NCBI GenBank assembly: GCA_030762895.1
Contig: JAUPTC010000095.1
Coordinates: forward strand, 39,662 to 103,661
DNA from: Sophora flavescens
Lineage: Eukaryota; Streptophyta; Magnoliopsida; Fabales; Fabaceae
Reading direction: 5' to 3'
DNA: 64,000 nucleotides
Made by a program: the position numbers and the translations under genes
Shown here: one piece after another, positions 24,236 to 36,424 of the stretch
Layout: the number at the start of each line of letters is the position of its first letter
Position numbering within the stretch: the stretch's first letter is position 1
The notes under the pieces: model-generated
What the model was told of the DNA's origin: nothing
What the model saw: the letters and a program-made list of their open reading frames with translations, nothing else
The model's database searches: none

Positions 24236-25061
24236 TCAAGTTACTGCAATGAAATTTAGAACTTAGAAATAATGACGGGAAAAAAAACACTAAAATTAGC
24301 AACAAAAAAAAATTAACCTTTATTTTGAAAAGAGTAAGACCAACACAAAACTTAGCATTTAATTAAAGAGTAAAAATGGTATTAAGATTTGGGGAAAATG
24401 TGAGATTGTTTCACACCCCAAAATGATACTAAGATTTTGGGAAAATGGCAAAATAATGAGATTAAGAGAAGCATAGAATTCGATTGAAGGGTAAGATCAA
24501 AGTGAACAAAAACTTGGGAAAGTGAAACTACCTTTGGAATCATCAAAAGGCTAACCAAGGCAGTGCACTTTGTTTTGTTGGGAAAGTTAATTCACAATCA
24601 ACAAATTCTTCCATTCCACTACTTTAGTTCCTAAACAGAAGCGGAAGAAAATCAAAGTAAAATAAAATCAATCCAACCGCTTGAAATGGTAACCTATTCA
24701 TCCATCTTTGTCACAATGGCGTTTGATTAATTCAGGAAAATTGGAAAAATTGGTGTCATTCAAAAAATGGGGGGGGAAGAAAAGATAAATTGAGTGAGTG
24801 AATATGAACCTTAAAAGCAAACCCAGTCCTTTGTTGGCCTTGGCTCCTCGTTTGCCGCCGTGCACTTGCCAACCAAACAGATCCGCACGAGGCCCTCCCA
24901 CCGTCGCCTCCCTTCTACCGCTCATCATTTCGATCATTCTCCATCGTCCGGTTGCACGCCAGGCATCACCCTTCCATCTCCAATCCAACGCTATCGTGTT
25001 GCCGCCTCGCCTCCCTTGTATTTTGAAATGTTTGAAACCAAAATTCAACTATCCTTTTTAT

Positions 25062-25580
25062 GGGGGTGGCTATGGTGCACCACCCACATTTACACCACCC
25101 ACTACACCATCCATGTGGCAAATTTTGGGCCAATCAAATTGCCACATAGGTTGAGTCAAAATTTCAAACTTTCTAGTTGTATTATACTGTAGTCAAACTA
25201 TATGAGTACAATATATTGTAGTATAATATATGTGTTTTTTGTATTTGCAAATTTAACTCATATTAAAATAATGTTTTTTGATTAAAAAATGATTATATTG
25301 CAAAATATTATTGACAACGAACATTATTTTAATTCGTATTAAAATATTATTTTGTAATATAATCAGTTTTTAATCAAAAAACATTATTTTAATATGGGTT
25401 AAATTTGCGAATACAAAGAGTACATATACTATACTACAATATATTGTATTCATATATTTGACTACGTGAAAATACAACTAGAAAGTTTGAAATTTGACCA
25501 AACCCATGTGGCAATTTGATTGGTCCAAAATTTGTCACATATGGGTGGTGTAGTGGGTGGTGCACCTATGCCCAACCCCC
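25062..25580. mobile_element. Fold-back (Mutator-type) MITE, 519 bp
   Basis: The two halves are inverted copies almost to the centre (about 25320). The left end is GGGGGTGGCTATGGTGCACC and the right end, reversed, is GGGGGTTGGGCATAGGTGCA. Both arms continue through CCACCCACTACACCA, AAATTTTGG.CCAATCAAAT and CAAACTTTCTAGTTGTA. Nine-base flanks CCTTTTTAT (25053-25061) and TCTTTATAT (25581-25589) agree at 7 of 9, suggesting a Mutator-type 9-bp duplication. A transcript would fold into a hairpin with about 240-bp arms. The frames at 24798-25192 partly read into it and are not genes. Confidence 0.8.
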
Positions 25581-25589
25581 TCTTTATAT

Positions 25590-26330
25590 ATTAGTAAGTA
25601 TGGATAACTAAAAGAATTTTACCTGTGTATACTAACAATAGAGATTATTAGTGCTCAGAATAAACCTTTGAAAAACACATGAAAATAAAAAAAATAAGTG
25701 ATACAGTTTTATGCCACATGCCCCTGTCGGCGCATTTCTAATTCTTTTACGTGTCTTTATCCATGTTCTTGGCACATAATGTTTTATTTAATTGGTAATT
25801 TTTGCGACTTTATATCATGATTGATTAATTGAATAAAAAACCGTATTTTGTTGTTGTGAAATATACATTTTCTTAGCTAATACCATCAATTTTTTTTAAT
25901 TAAAAAACTTGAAATTCAATATCAAAATATTTGTCACGTTAGCACATTTCAAGTAAGAACAAAATATCTACATTCTTAAGGTTCTGATATGTTACTTGTT
26001 TAACTATTATATTAGTTAAGATAAAGATATTGAATATGTTATATTTGTATATGACATTGTGTTGGTTAATTTGTAATTTTATAATTGTCGAGTATTTTAT
26101 TGATAATGAGATATACAAAGAATTGAGAAGAATCATGATAAGGTAAACAACTATAGGAAGTTCTTATTGTTTTATTTATTTGGTATGCTTTCTTATTGGC
26201 CAACTAAAAATGATGAAAACATAAATTAAGATGATGTACACACACATATTTAATACAAAAGATTCTATTGACGTGCACCTTTGTCCGTATTTCTATTTCT
26301 TTTACTCGTGTGTACTTTATTGTGGGTATA
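25590..26330. other. AT-rich DNA with two degenerate Helitron-end-like motifs
   Basis: No gene. CCCCTGTCGGCGCATTTCTA at about 25722 and CTTTGTCCGTATTTCTATTT at about 26279 resemble the subterminal Helitron sequence GTCCGGCCGCATTTCTAATG seen at 35824. They may be relics of other Helitron 3' ends in the same orientation. Confidence 0.4.
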
Positions 26331-27532
26331 TGATGAGCCTCTGGTTGACTAGTTTTATAACTAGTAAAGACCTTGGCTTTGTGCTAATTTTATATCATTT
26401 TTACCCAAATTAGACTTTATTGTCCCTAAGTAGTATTTTGAGTGCGCAAAAGTGTTTTTAAGTTAATTTAGTTGATTTAGAGTGAATAAAGTATTTACTT
26501 TTATTTTCTATTTTCGGGTTAATAAAAAGGAATAATTCTGGGTTTCTCGCCCCTTGAAAGTCTGCTCGCCCCGCGAACCAGGAAAGCCCATTCTGAAAAT
26601 TGAAAAACTTTCTGTCTCGCCCCGCGAAGACTGGACTCGCCTCGCGAGTAATGCTACCTTGGAAAAGTCAGAGATGATCACGGTTTGGGCATGTTGAAGG
26701 TTACGGGCGTTACAGTTGGGAAGCTGAAGAGTTCGCCTCGCGAAGATATGCTCGCCTCGCGAGCAGTGCTTCGCCTCGCGAGGACTTGGATTCCAGAAAC
26801 GTGTATATAAGTAGTCTTAGGCAGAGCTAGTTTTTAGTAGTCGAAGTGCTGAGTTTTGGCTAGTTTCTCCAACTTGTTAGTCTTTTGTTTTTCTCTTAGT
26901 TTATTGTTTTCTTTTGTAATGGAGAGCTAGTCTCCTAGGATTAATCTACTGTAATTGGTTTCCATTACCACACTTGAGGTTCTGTGATTCTTCTTTCGTT
27001 TGCTTTTCTCTTTTCAATACCATATTATATGTTTCTGTTTGTTATTTCGGTAATGTATAGTGTGGTATTGTTTCATTCGGTGATGCTATGTTCCTATATA
27101 TAATCGCGTTTGTTATTTCGCGTGTGTTCATTCATGTTCGTTTGTGCATGAGAGCTTAACCCGTTTGTTATTTCGGGAATAGGAACATACATCTGTAGTA
27201 GCGGTTTTCGTTTGTTAATTGTTGCTACTTAGGGAGGGGATTAGTATCGCTTAGGATTTGCATGAACCAATGATAGTGGGAAGCGAGAACAGTAGGTTAA
27301 TCGCTTTTGTTTATTTGCTAATTTCTTAAACTGCTTTGTTTCTTTTCTCTGTTTTTGATTTGTTTTGTTAATTTAGTTTTAATCTCAAAACCCCCATTTC
27401 TAACTTTTACTAATTTTATGTTAATAATAACAACACCTAAAGAGTCCTTGAGAGACGATCGAGGTTGTCGCACTATCTTTGCATTATTTTATAATCGCTC
27501 GTTCTTTTTGGCGCGTGGCGGCAATGCGGTCA
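26331..27532 (+). repeat. Left LTR of LTR-A element
   Basis: 1202 bp from TGATGAGCCTCTGG to GCGGTCA. U3 contains a run of TCGCCTCGCGAG-type boxes (26545-26800), then a TATATAAG TATA box. Downstream are a conserved GGAGAGCTAGTCTCCTAGG palindrome and four scattered TTTGTTATTTCG repeats (about 27036-27180). Confidence 0.9.
26800..26812 (+). promoter_or_regulatory. TATA box of the LTR-A promoter
   Basis: GTGTATATAAGTAG lies about 30 bases after the last CTCGCGAGG box. The same element is at about 31018-31030 in the right LTR, about 50330-50343 in the solo copy, and on the minus strand near 664-675. Conservation in four copies supports a Pol II promoter. Confidence 0.6.
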
Positions 27533-27537
27533 AAGAG

Positions 27538-27553
27538 TGGCGCCGTCAGGGGA
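27538..27553 (+). other. Primer binding site (tRNA-Asp type)
   Basis: TGGCGCCGTCAGGGGA lies five bases after the left LTR. It matches, with small internal losses, the TGGCGCCGTTGCCGGGGA site characteristic of Athila/Tat retrotransposons primed by tRNA-Asp. Confidence 0.8.
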
Positions 27554-27661
27554 CTACGGTTTGTTGTTATTAACATAAAATAATTGTTAAAAAAAAAAAA
27601 CTTTTTGCTTTTCTAATTAGTTTTGTCTGCTTTGTCTGGTCTGTAAATTTTATTTTCCCCC

Positions 27662-28028
27662 ATGGATAATTACATGTATGGGTATTTGCCTAATGTTTAT
27701 CATGAACCACCACCTTGCATGTATTATCCCGATTTTAGTAAACCACCACCATGCACAAATTATCCTAATTTTCTTTGGAAATTATGAGTATAGCAATGGT
27801 TTTGATATGTGTGGAATGAATGCTTATCCTAGCCAGCAGGTTAGAGATCAAGGCGGCTTGGATGAGATTGCTTCAATGCTACAACAAATGGAAGAGAACA
27901 ATCAGCGGATGGCACAACAAGATCTTGAATTCCAACGGATGATGGAGGCGAGCAATCTTGAATTTCAACGGAAGATGGAGGCTCAATACCGGAGGGACCA
28001 AGCTGAATCTCGAAGTTGTGGGCTCTAA
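27662..28028 (+). pseudogene. Small retroelement ORF (gag-position protein), frameshifted
   Basis: The ATG at 27662 opens MDNYMYGYLPNVYHE, with two PPPC-x2-YP-x-F repeats. A frameshift near 27770 moves the reading into a frame with MLQQMEENNQRMAQQ and two EFQR(M/K)ME heptad-like repeats, ending at 28026-28028. The second half is strongly predicted to be a coiled coil from its heptads. It lies where gag starts in Tat-group elements, but I see no capsid or zinc-knuckle motif. It may be a relic or an element-specific protein. Confidence 0.5.
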
Positions 28029-28787
28029 TTGATCAAGTTACCGCCAACTCAGCTTTGCAATGCTAACTCCACGACCCTTGAGGAACATAAGGATTCACGG
28101 ATGGTTATTCTGAAAATACTTTTGATGATAATTATTGATGATATATTTGTTGATGATGAATTATGTGTTGAATCCCCCGATTCTAATGATTGTTATTGTG
28201 ATGGTCTTGCTTCTTTGTGTATACCTTTGTTATGCGGGTTTATACTTGAAAGGAAACAAAGAAAATGAGGATCGGGAGGATCAAGAGGACATCTGCTCCA
28301 CCGTGCTTGAGGATAAAGAAGAATCTTTGGTTTTAGATGCGGTGTTGAAAGTGATGGGGTGGATGAGGCCGGTGTGCGAGAAAGTCCAGGACAATCGGAC
28401 CTTTACTAACTCGGTTTCTGTTAATACATGTACTAAGCTGTCACGACACTAACCCGTGTGATGTTTGTCTTTGGGTTTCTTGACTCTATTTTGCGGGGTG
28501 ATAGTGAGAGTGATCTTTGTTTGTTCGGTAGAAGTTCCAAATATACCATCCATTGAACAGCCACCCTCCATAGAGCTCAAGCAACTTCGGACATTCAGCT
28601 TTCCGATTTAGTTTATTGTAATATATTTACTAAACTGTACTAACTCTAACCTTTCTGTGGTGTGTGATGAGATTTGCGAGGTTTAACAAGTGATGAATCC
28701 GGTAGTGCGGTGGATGAAGACCTTGAAGGAGTTGAAGCAACAGGAGACACCAACTAGCTGTTTGTCACCTCCCACGAGGAGCCACCG

Positions 28788-29063
28788 GTGATGGAGTTTA
28801 AGCCCTTGGATCTTGCACCATGGCCGGTCCAAGAGGTTGAGCCCCACTTTTATTGGGAGGATTTTGTTGAGAAGGAGGTCATCCGTGACCCGAGAGGTAG
28901 TGAGAAGTCCGCCGCCTTTGGGTGGAGTTATCATGGTTGTCAAGCGCTCACCTCCGCATCAAAGCTGCAAGTTAGGGAGGCTTGGAATGAATTTCGAGTC
29001 CTTTGGCTACCATGTGGGACTTATGCTACAAGCAATGGGATCTGGTGGGCCAGCTCTCAATGA
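28788..29063 (+). CDS. Element-internal ORF of unknown function
   Basis: A 91-codon frame with EFKPLDLAPWPVQEVEPHFY and an acidic, tryptophan-rich make-up. It follows other short frames (28029-28268, 28135-28452) that may be pieces of one decayed coding region in the LTR-A interior. Not recognised as a pol domain. It could equally be random. Confidence 0.25.
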   Translation: MMEFKPLDLAPWPVQEVEPHFYWEDFVEKEVIRDPRGSEKSAAFGWSYHGCQALTSASKLQVREAWNEFRVLWLPCGTYATSNGIWWASSQ

Positions 29064-29754
29064 GTTTTTCTTAACCCTTTCTTCTTTTTAATTTTATTTT
29101 CCTTGCTTTATTTCTGTTTTGTTTTTAATAAAGCTCCTGAATAATTTGAGAAGCTCGTGAGTTGTGTTTGTGTCTTGGTTATGGCAAGTTTATTGGATTT
29201 TATTGATTTTGCATAGATTGATTGCATAATATGTGTTATTGTTTTCCCCCTAGGACTTGAAAATTTTAGAAATTTGATCCCATATGATTGAAAGCTGAAC
29301 TTTGAGATTTTATTATGATGGCATGATTTATGATAAGTTTGGGGTGATAGGAAGCACACACTAGGGATAGAATCTCTTTCAAATAATTTGCATAAGCGTC
29401 CGGGTGAGGTTTTGAGCCTCCAACATGTTCTTTGTTGTGTGAAAATCACTTTTTAAGTTGCACTTTCCTGAATTTGCTTGAATCTCTTTTTGATTTGCAT
29501 GATTATGTGTTTGCTTCAAATGATTTAGGCATTTTCTTTGTAAATAACTACTTAGCCTAAAAATAACCAATTCACGATGCATGTTCCCTAGTTAGCCCCA
29601 TTGAGCCTATTAGCTTTGTTAATTCTTGTTAACCTTATGTTACAAGCTAAAATCGAAAAACCATGTTAACTCGATCTTAGGATTAGGAGAGCATGGAAGC
29701 TTAGTGAGAAATTGGTTGCAAGAAACCAAAGTTTGGGGTGGCTGCAAGGTGTAA

Positions 29755-29940
29755 TATCTTTGTTTGGGATTGGAGAAAAGAAAAAAATATAAATAAATAA
29801 AAAAAAAATTTTAAAAAAATTAGAAAAAAAAAAGAAAGAAAAAAAATAAAAGTGCAAAAATGCCAAAAAGAAATAAAAAGGTTGTAGTCACCCAGAAGTG
29901 TAAAGAAAAAAAAAGAAAAAAGAAAAAAAAAAAGAGGAAC
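29755..29940 (+). repeat. A-rich low-complexity tract in LTR-A interior
   Basis: Long A runs broken by G and T precede GAGGAACTTGAGTG. Such tracts are frequent near the 3' side of the interior in this retrotransposon group. The Lys/Phe-rich frames here are artefacts. Confidence 0.7.
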
Positions 29941-30504
29941 TTGAGTGAATTTCAAAGTGTAAATAATGTTCATGCTCTCTTAGTTCCTAGGGTCTTCAGC
30001 CTAGTTCCTTTGTATATCCTACCCTTAGCCAGGCCCCATTACAACCCATAAAAGACCTTTTGATGTTGCTTGCATGTTTTCTGTGGGAACCATTAGGAGA
30101 TGAAAATCAAATTTATGGGAAGTGCTTTTGAAAAATGAAATTGAGAGAAATGTTGAAAGCCTAGACACAAACTGAGCGATTGAGTGAAACATAAATCTCC
30201 CTTGTGAGGAAGGCAGTTGTTTGAACTTGGTGATCTCCCTTGTATGTGTGACTTGGATCCCCTGCTTAGATTGATGATTGTTTGAATGAGGAAATTCTTA
30301 ATTGTTTAGAATAAATGAATGTGGGGATTACTTTGCTTTAAGGGGGGAACATTGAAGGAAAAATTCTTTTGGAAAATTGCTTGAAATTTGTGCGAAAGTT
30401 AATTGAGTCCTTAAGCTTGCCATGTTTTGCCAGGTCTTGAGTCTTTTTGAGTTTTTAAGTTGTAGTTTGCTTGGGGACAAGCAAAGTTTAAGTTTGGGGT
30501 ATTT

Positions 30505-31747
30505 TGATGAGCCTGCGGTTGACTAGTTTTATAACTAGTAAAGACCTTGGCTTTGTGCTAATTTTATATCATTTTTACCCAAATTAGACTTGATTGTCCC
30601 TAAGTAGTATTTTGAGTCTGTAAAGTGTTTTTAAGTTAATTTAGTTGATTTAGAGTGAATAAAGTATTTACTTTTATTTTCTATTTTCAGGTTAATAAAA
30701 GGAATAGTCTGGAGTTTCTCGCCCGAAGAAGGCTGCTCGCCGTGAACCGAGGAAGGTGATTGTTCTGAAAATTGCAAAACTTTCTGTCTCGCCCCCATGA
30801 AGACTGGACTTCGCCTCGCGAGTAATGCTACCTTGGAAAAGTCGGGAGGCGATCACGGTTTGGGCATGTTGAAGGTCACGGGCGTTACGGTTGGGAAGGC
30901 TGAAGAGTTCGCCTCGCGAAGATATGCTCGCCTCGCGAAGACCAAGAAGTTGCAGACCTTTCGCATAATTCGCCTCGCGGCAAGGTGCTTCGCCTCGCGA
31001 GACTTGGATTCGAAACGTGTATATAAGTAGTCTTAGGCGAGCTAGTTTTTAGTAGTCGAAATTGCTTGATTTTGGCTAGTTTTAAGCTTGTTAGTCTTTT
31101 GTTTTTCTCTTAGTTTATTGTTTTCTTTTGTAATGGAGAGCTAGTCTCCTAGGATTAATCTCTGTAATTGGTTTCCATTACCACACTTGAGGTTACTGTG
31201 ATTCTTCTTTCGTTTGCTTTTCTCTTTTCAATACCATATTATATGTTTTTATTTGTTATTTGGTAATGTATAGTGTGGTATTGTTTCATTCGGTGATGCT
31301 ATGTTCCTATATATAATCGCGTTTGTTATTTCGCGTGTGTTCATTCATGTTCGTTTGTGCATGAAGCTTAACCCCATTTGTTATTTTGGGAATAGGAACA
31401 TACATCTGTAGTAGCGGTTTCGTTTGTTAATTGTTGCTACAAGCGGGAGGATTAGTATACGCTTAGGATTTGCATGAACCAATGATAGTGGGAAGCGAGA
31501 ACGATGGGTTAATCGCTTTTGTTTATTTGCTAATTTCTTAAAAGCTGCTTTGTTTCTTTTCTCTGTTTTTGATTTGTTTTGTTAATTTAGTTTTAATCTC
31601 AAAACCCCCATTTCTAACTTTTACTAATTTTCTGTTAATAATAACAACACCTAAAGAGTCCTTGAGGAGACGATCAGGAGTTGTCGCACTATCTTTGCAT
31701 TATTTTATAATCGCTCGTTCTTTTTGGCGAGTGGCGGCATTGTGATC
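30505..31747 (+). repeat. Right LTR of LTR-A element
   Basis: 1243 bp from TGATGAGCCTGCGG, preceded directly by the purine-rich tract, to about GTGATCG. It differs from the left LTR by many one- to three-base losses and by extra sequence between the CTCGCGAA boxes (about 30940-30985). The last base of the terminal CA appears changed. Confidence 0.85.
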
Positions 31748-31833
31748 GATTATAAAATATATTTTTGCCATTTGTATAAGATATGTATGTTTGTTCGGTA
31801 ATTTTTGTGATTTTATCTGTGATTGGTTAATTT

Positions 31834-32663
<830 letters not shown>

Positions 32664-32835
32664 GGAAAATGCTAACCAGTGCTCTTAGGGCATTGGTTAA
32701 GGAAATAGAAAAAGAAACTTTGTCTTGAAAAATGTATTTAATACTTAGAAAATTCAAAAGCTACACTTTTCAAAATGATTTTTCTATTTTTGGAATCCTT
32801 AACCAATGCCCTTAGGGAACTGGTTAGCAAGACCC
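32664..32835. mobile_element. Mutator-type MITE, 172 bp, copy in Helitron 1
   Basis: Terminal inverted repeats include TGCTAACCAG and the longer GGGCATTGGTTAAGG with its complement CCTTAACCAATGCCC. Perfect 9-bp direct repeats AATATTCAA flank it (32655-32663 and 32836-32844). The same element at the same site is in Helitron 2 (39489-39658), so it was present before the two copies separated. Confidence 0.85.
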
Positions 32836-33556
32836 AATATTCAAAATGCAATAGAATAATAACATGACATTCATTGGAAAATATAACTCCTTCAACTCAT
32901 TAATCTTCTTAAGTCTAACTTTATAACCAAACAATACTACCAAAAAATTAAACATAAATAATGAATCTTGAAAGATAATTTAGGAGCCTAGAACAGATAT
33001 ATAATGGCTATTAGTTGAAACTTAAACATAGTTCATTAGTGGCTATAAGGAAGAAAAACTTATACATGTGTCAAGCCGCAAATGCATGGTTCCCTAAGTG
33101 TTTGTTCAACTATATTGAAGTTATGTTTGTTATCTTCAATAGCATGTTCCACTCTTGTAGTCTATTGGTTCATTCAATGTAAATTATAAGAAAGGCCACA
33201 CACAATAAAGTAATAATTCAGCCATGAAAATCATGGCAATGAAGTTGCCTTATAGACACCAAATTGTGACATGAAGATAAAGATTGCAAATGTCCGTTGG
33301 AGAGTAGCAAATGTGAGTTCAATAGATGGGTTCCTCGACAAAAAATGTCCAGATGGGGAGAAAGTTCTGCAATAGATATATGTAAAAAAGTTAATTAATT
33401 ACAGTGGATAATAGAAGAGGTAATATGATGGATACTTGCCTTAGAAAACCAAATACATTATACCGTCGATATGTTTGAAAACTTTGAAGCGATGAAAGCT
33501 CATTCCTTTTTTAATAAAATTAAATATTTGAAAGCTCAATAGATATACATACTTGT

Positions 33557-33742
33557 ATGTGGGTCAAACATAATAGAGCTTGGCTCAAGTGTTTTAGCAT
33601 ATCCTTGCTTAATTTATTTTCAAATTTGGTGCTTTTTTCTTCCCGAGCACGATGGCTTTGCTCCTTCCTCTTGTGTTTTAGGAGAGGGTGCTCAACCATT
33701 TTCTACCTTTGCAATGAACCAGAGCTGCCTTTGAAAAAATAG
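33557..33742 (+). other. Conserved open stretch shared by both Helitrons
   Basis: A 61-codon frame starting MWVKHNRAWLKC recurs at 44461-44646 with the same length and small changes. It probably reflects recent duplication rather than coding. On the minus strand the same DNA could be an exon. No family recognised. Confidence 0.2.
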
Positions 33743-35324
33743 GAATCTAAATTTATCCAAGAATGGTGTTAATTGATAGATATTTTGAATAAAAGAATTG
33801 TTTGAGTTAAAGATAAGGTTATGTAAACATTCATTAATTAACCGATTACTATTCTCTAGAGTTTAGTCTGGTCAATATAATTGTGATTCAATTCATTTGC
33901 TCGATTTAAAGATTTCCAAGCTTTTACCACGAGCCTAGTGAGTATAATTTGGATTTACTTAAATCTAACAAATCATACTTAAGTTTTCATAGCAACTTCT
34001 AAAAGAAACTTTAGCAAAAACTTACGTAAACCATCTTAAATTATAGTTAGAATAATAATCTGTGTCAACAATCTTGAAGAAACATAAATATAAAAGCTTT
34101 GTGTAGTGTGAATTCAGTTTGGTGGTTGTCTAACCTAGAACTGCATGTTAGTGATTCCTAGTCTGCATTGCGGTAGTGTGCTAATAGTGCAAAAGTTTGG
34201 ATCTGGAATTTACCAAATTTATAGTTCAAAATCTGAAACTAACTTTATAGTCTTCAATATAGTTAACCAATACTCATCATTAAATGGATACAAGATTTCA
34301 AATATAGAAGGAAAAAATAAATCCTTAAAAATAAGCCTCACCAAGTGAAATCTCTTTACCTATTAATATATATAAAATCGGGAGTACTAATCTCTTAACC
34401 ATAGGTAACAAATGGTTCACTCTCTGCCGATTTTGCCATTATTCCCTCAATGAGGCTTCACAAAGAAAGCACCGAATATGTTTTGCAACCCCAAGCTATA
34501 TAAGACCGTTATGGTGTTCGGATGCATGTCTTTTATCCTAAAAGAATGGGAAGAGAGATGTTATAACTTTTCACTGACCAAAAACAAATAATCTTTGAGA
34601 AAATAAACAAAGAGAAGTACCCCTATATGCAAAATGAAAATGTAGGAATGAGAAATGAAATTGTAGTCCCATTATTAGTGAAAATAGTTGAAGCCAGAAC
34701 TCCCTAAAATACGCAAAACCATCCAAACATCAACATATCAATATATTAAGACATAATGGTTAAGGATTTATCTCATACGCATGTATAGAATAAAATAAAG
34801 AATCACATCACATATTGAATATAAAAAAACACCTAGACCCACTGCAAGCTTAAGTTCTTATGAGTAAAGGTATTCACTTTGTCATTTTCATCATTACAAA
34901 ACAGCCCGAGTCATGAGTGGTTTAAGCATTTAATCAAACGGGGCCAGAGGCGGCAAGGACATCAAGTCAAATTCTCAATTTCAGATTTCATCATCACTTT
35001 CAATGCCCATAATGTTCAACACAGATTCATATCTAATGTAAAGGAGGAAAAAAACAAAAGAAAGATTGTGTTACAATAAGTTACCATATTTGATCTAAAA
35101 CCTGAATTCTTCCAACACCAGAAATTGAATCCGAATTTGATGGTTGTATTCTCAATGCCTTCATATATTATTTGCGTTACTTGTCCTCCTAGTTCGTATC
35201 TCCATTTGATCCCGGCTTCTACGTTGTCGAAAACACTGGGTTCACGTTCTCTCTCTCTCTCAGCGGGTCTATCTCTCTATGTGTATGTACTTTGTTGCCT
35301 CCCCTTATGAGTGTGCATTCTTGG

Positions 35325-35333
35325 CCTTTTATA
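35325..35333 (-). promoter_or_regulatory. Possible captured gene promoter (TATA box plus CT-rich leader)
   Basis: On the minus strand TTATAAAAGGCC is followed about 60 bases downstream by a GAGAGAGAGAGAG leader, then an ATG at about 35197. The arrangement looks like a plant core promoter and 5' UTR. It is repeated in Helitron 2 (46235-46243). The reading frame after the ATG is short or broken, so the downstream gene is not identified. Confidence 0.35.
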
Positions 35334-35804
35334 AGAGTGAGCCACACGTCTTTACCTCTGTCTATGTGCAAATCAATGAAAACCAAAATGATGGAGAGAG
35401 AATAGCCTAATTACTTTCCTCAGAGGCATTACATCGATGATATGCAGTTATGGATTATGTTATTGTGCGATTAAAACTTAAAAGGAGAGTGGGTGAGTGA
35501 TGAATAAAAACTACAGTTTTTCAAATTTGAAATTAATGTAGTCAGTTTTTTTTGGTTTTAGAATCCAAGTTTTGATAACCCATGCTGATATTCATTCTCC
35601 CCTGCCATAAATTTGAATATGTAAATTGTGTTGCACAATTGCACGGCTTCCATTTCAGTTACCTTTTTTATTAGTTTTCAAAAGTTAAATTTTTTTAACT
35701 ATGGTTTAAAAGGGCAAATTAGGCAATATTTAAAGTGGGACACCAAAATTTGAACTTTGCCATTATCTATTAGTATAGATTATTCCTATAAATACTAGCG
35801 GCAA

Positions 35805-35826
35805 GACAGGCACTCACGTGCCTGTC
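35805..35826 (-). other. Helitron 3'-terminal hairpin
   Basis: GACAGGCAC and GTGCCTGTC form a perfect 9-bp stem around TCAC, seven bases from CTAG. This is the termination hairpin expected in Helitrons. In Helitron 1 about 33 bases covering it are missing. Confidence 0.75.
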
Positions 35827-36341
35827 CGGCCGCATTTCTAATGCTTTTATTCATCTTTGTATACGTTCTAGGGACAGTCTAGCCGTATTTCTAATGTTTT
35901 TACTCGTTTTCATTATGCAGTTTTCATTATGTTGTTATCCAATGACAAAGTAGTAATATCAATCACCCTTATATATTTTTGCTTGTCTAAAATATGAATT
36001 GTACCGTTTGCACATCAACATTTTACCTGCCATACTCAAATAAAACAACAGACATAATCATCACCAAATTGATTCAAGCAAAGAATCTGTCAGTTCGGAT
36101 AATCTACTGTAAATGCGAGGGAGAAAGAAGAAACTGCTTAAAAATTATACAAACACAATAAGAAAGTCAATTGTGATAGTTATTATACTTACTACTTTAA
36201 CCATAATCCTTTAAGCATTTCTGCGGTTCCCTTACACCCTCAAAGAACCATAATCCAATAACCAATCAAGTTTTAATAAAAAAAACCCTCTAAAAAATAT
36301 ATGTGTGAATTCGATAGTTGCATTTATCAAAACTTTTGGTG

Positions 36342-36424
36342 TTTGAGGTTTGATTCTCTTCATTGCCACCAGCACCTTTTTGTTGCCCCGGTTGCGGCGT
36401 ATTTACCTATTTCAATCCATTTAC
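36342..36424 (-). pseudogene. Captured UBP1/TIA-1-like exon, second copy
   Basis: Same exon as at 20971-21050. GGTAAATGGATTG and GCAACAAAAAGGTGCTGGTG are recognisable, but several one-base losses and gains disrupt the RQIRCNWATKGA block. The lesions differ from those in copy 1, so the captured exon was probably intact when the Helitron was copied. Confidence 0.55.

Larger units (their letters stand above)
26331..31747 (+). mobile_element. LTR-A retrotransposon, complete but without pol (non-autonomous Tat/Athila-like)
   Basis: Two LTRs, 26331-27532 and 30505-31747, enclose a 2.97-kb internal region. The left LTR ends GCGGTCA, followed after five bases by TGGCGCCGTCAGGGGA, a tRNA-Asp-type primer site typical of plant Tat/Athila elements. 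The internal region ends with GCAAAGTTTAAGTTTGGGGT, a purine-rich tract directly before TGATGAGCC. The interior holds one degenerate small ORF, a possible second ORF and a poly-purine region. No protease, reverse transcriptase, RNase H or integrase motif is present, so mobilisation would need enzymes from a relative. A clear target duplication was not found (left flank GTATA). Confidence 0.9.

Noticed and set aside
24698..25192. Frames of 110-118 codons on both strands
   Set aside because: They overlap each other and run into the fold-back MITE. Basic, low-information sequence; at most captured 5' UTR.
29666..29973. Phe/Lys-rich frames
   Set aside because: Translation of an A-rich low-complexity tract in the LTR-A interior.
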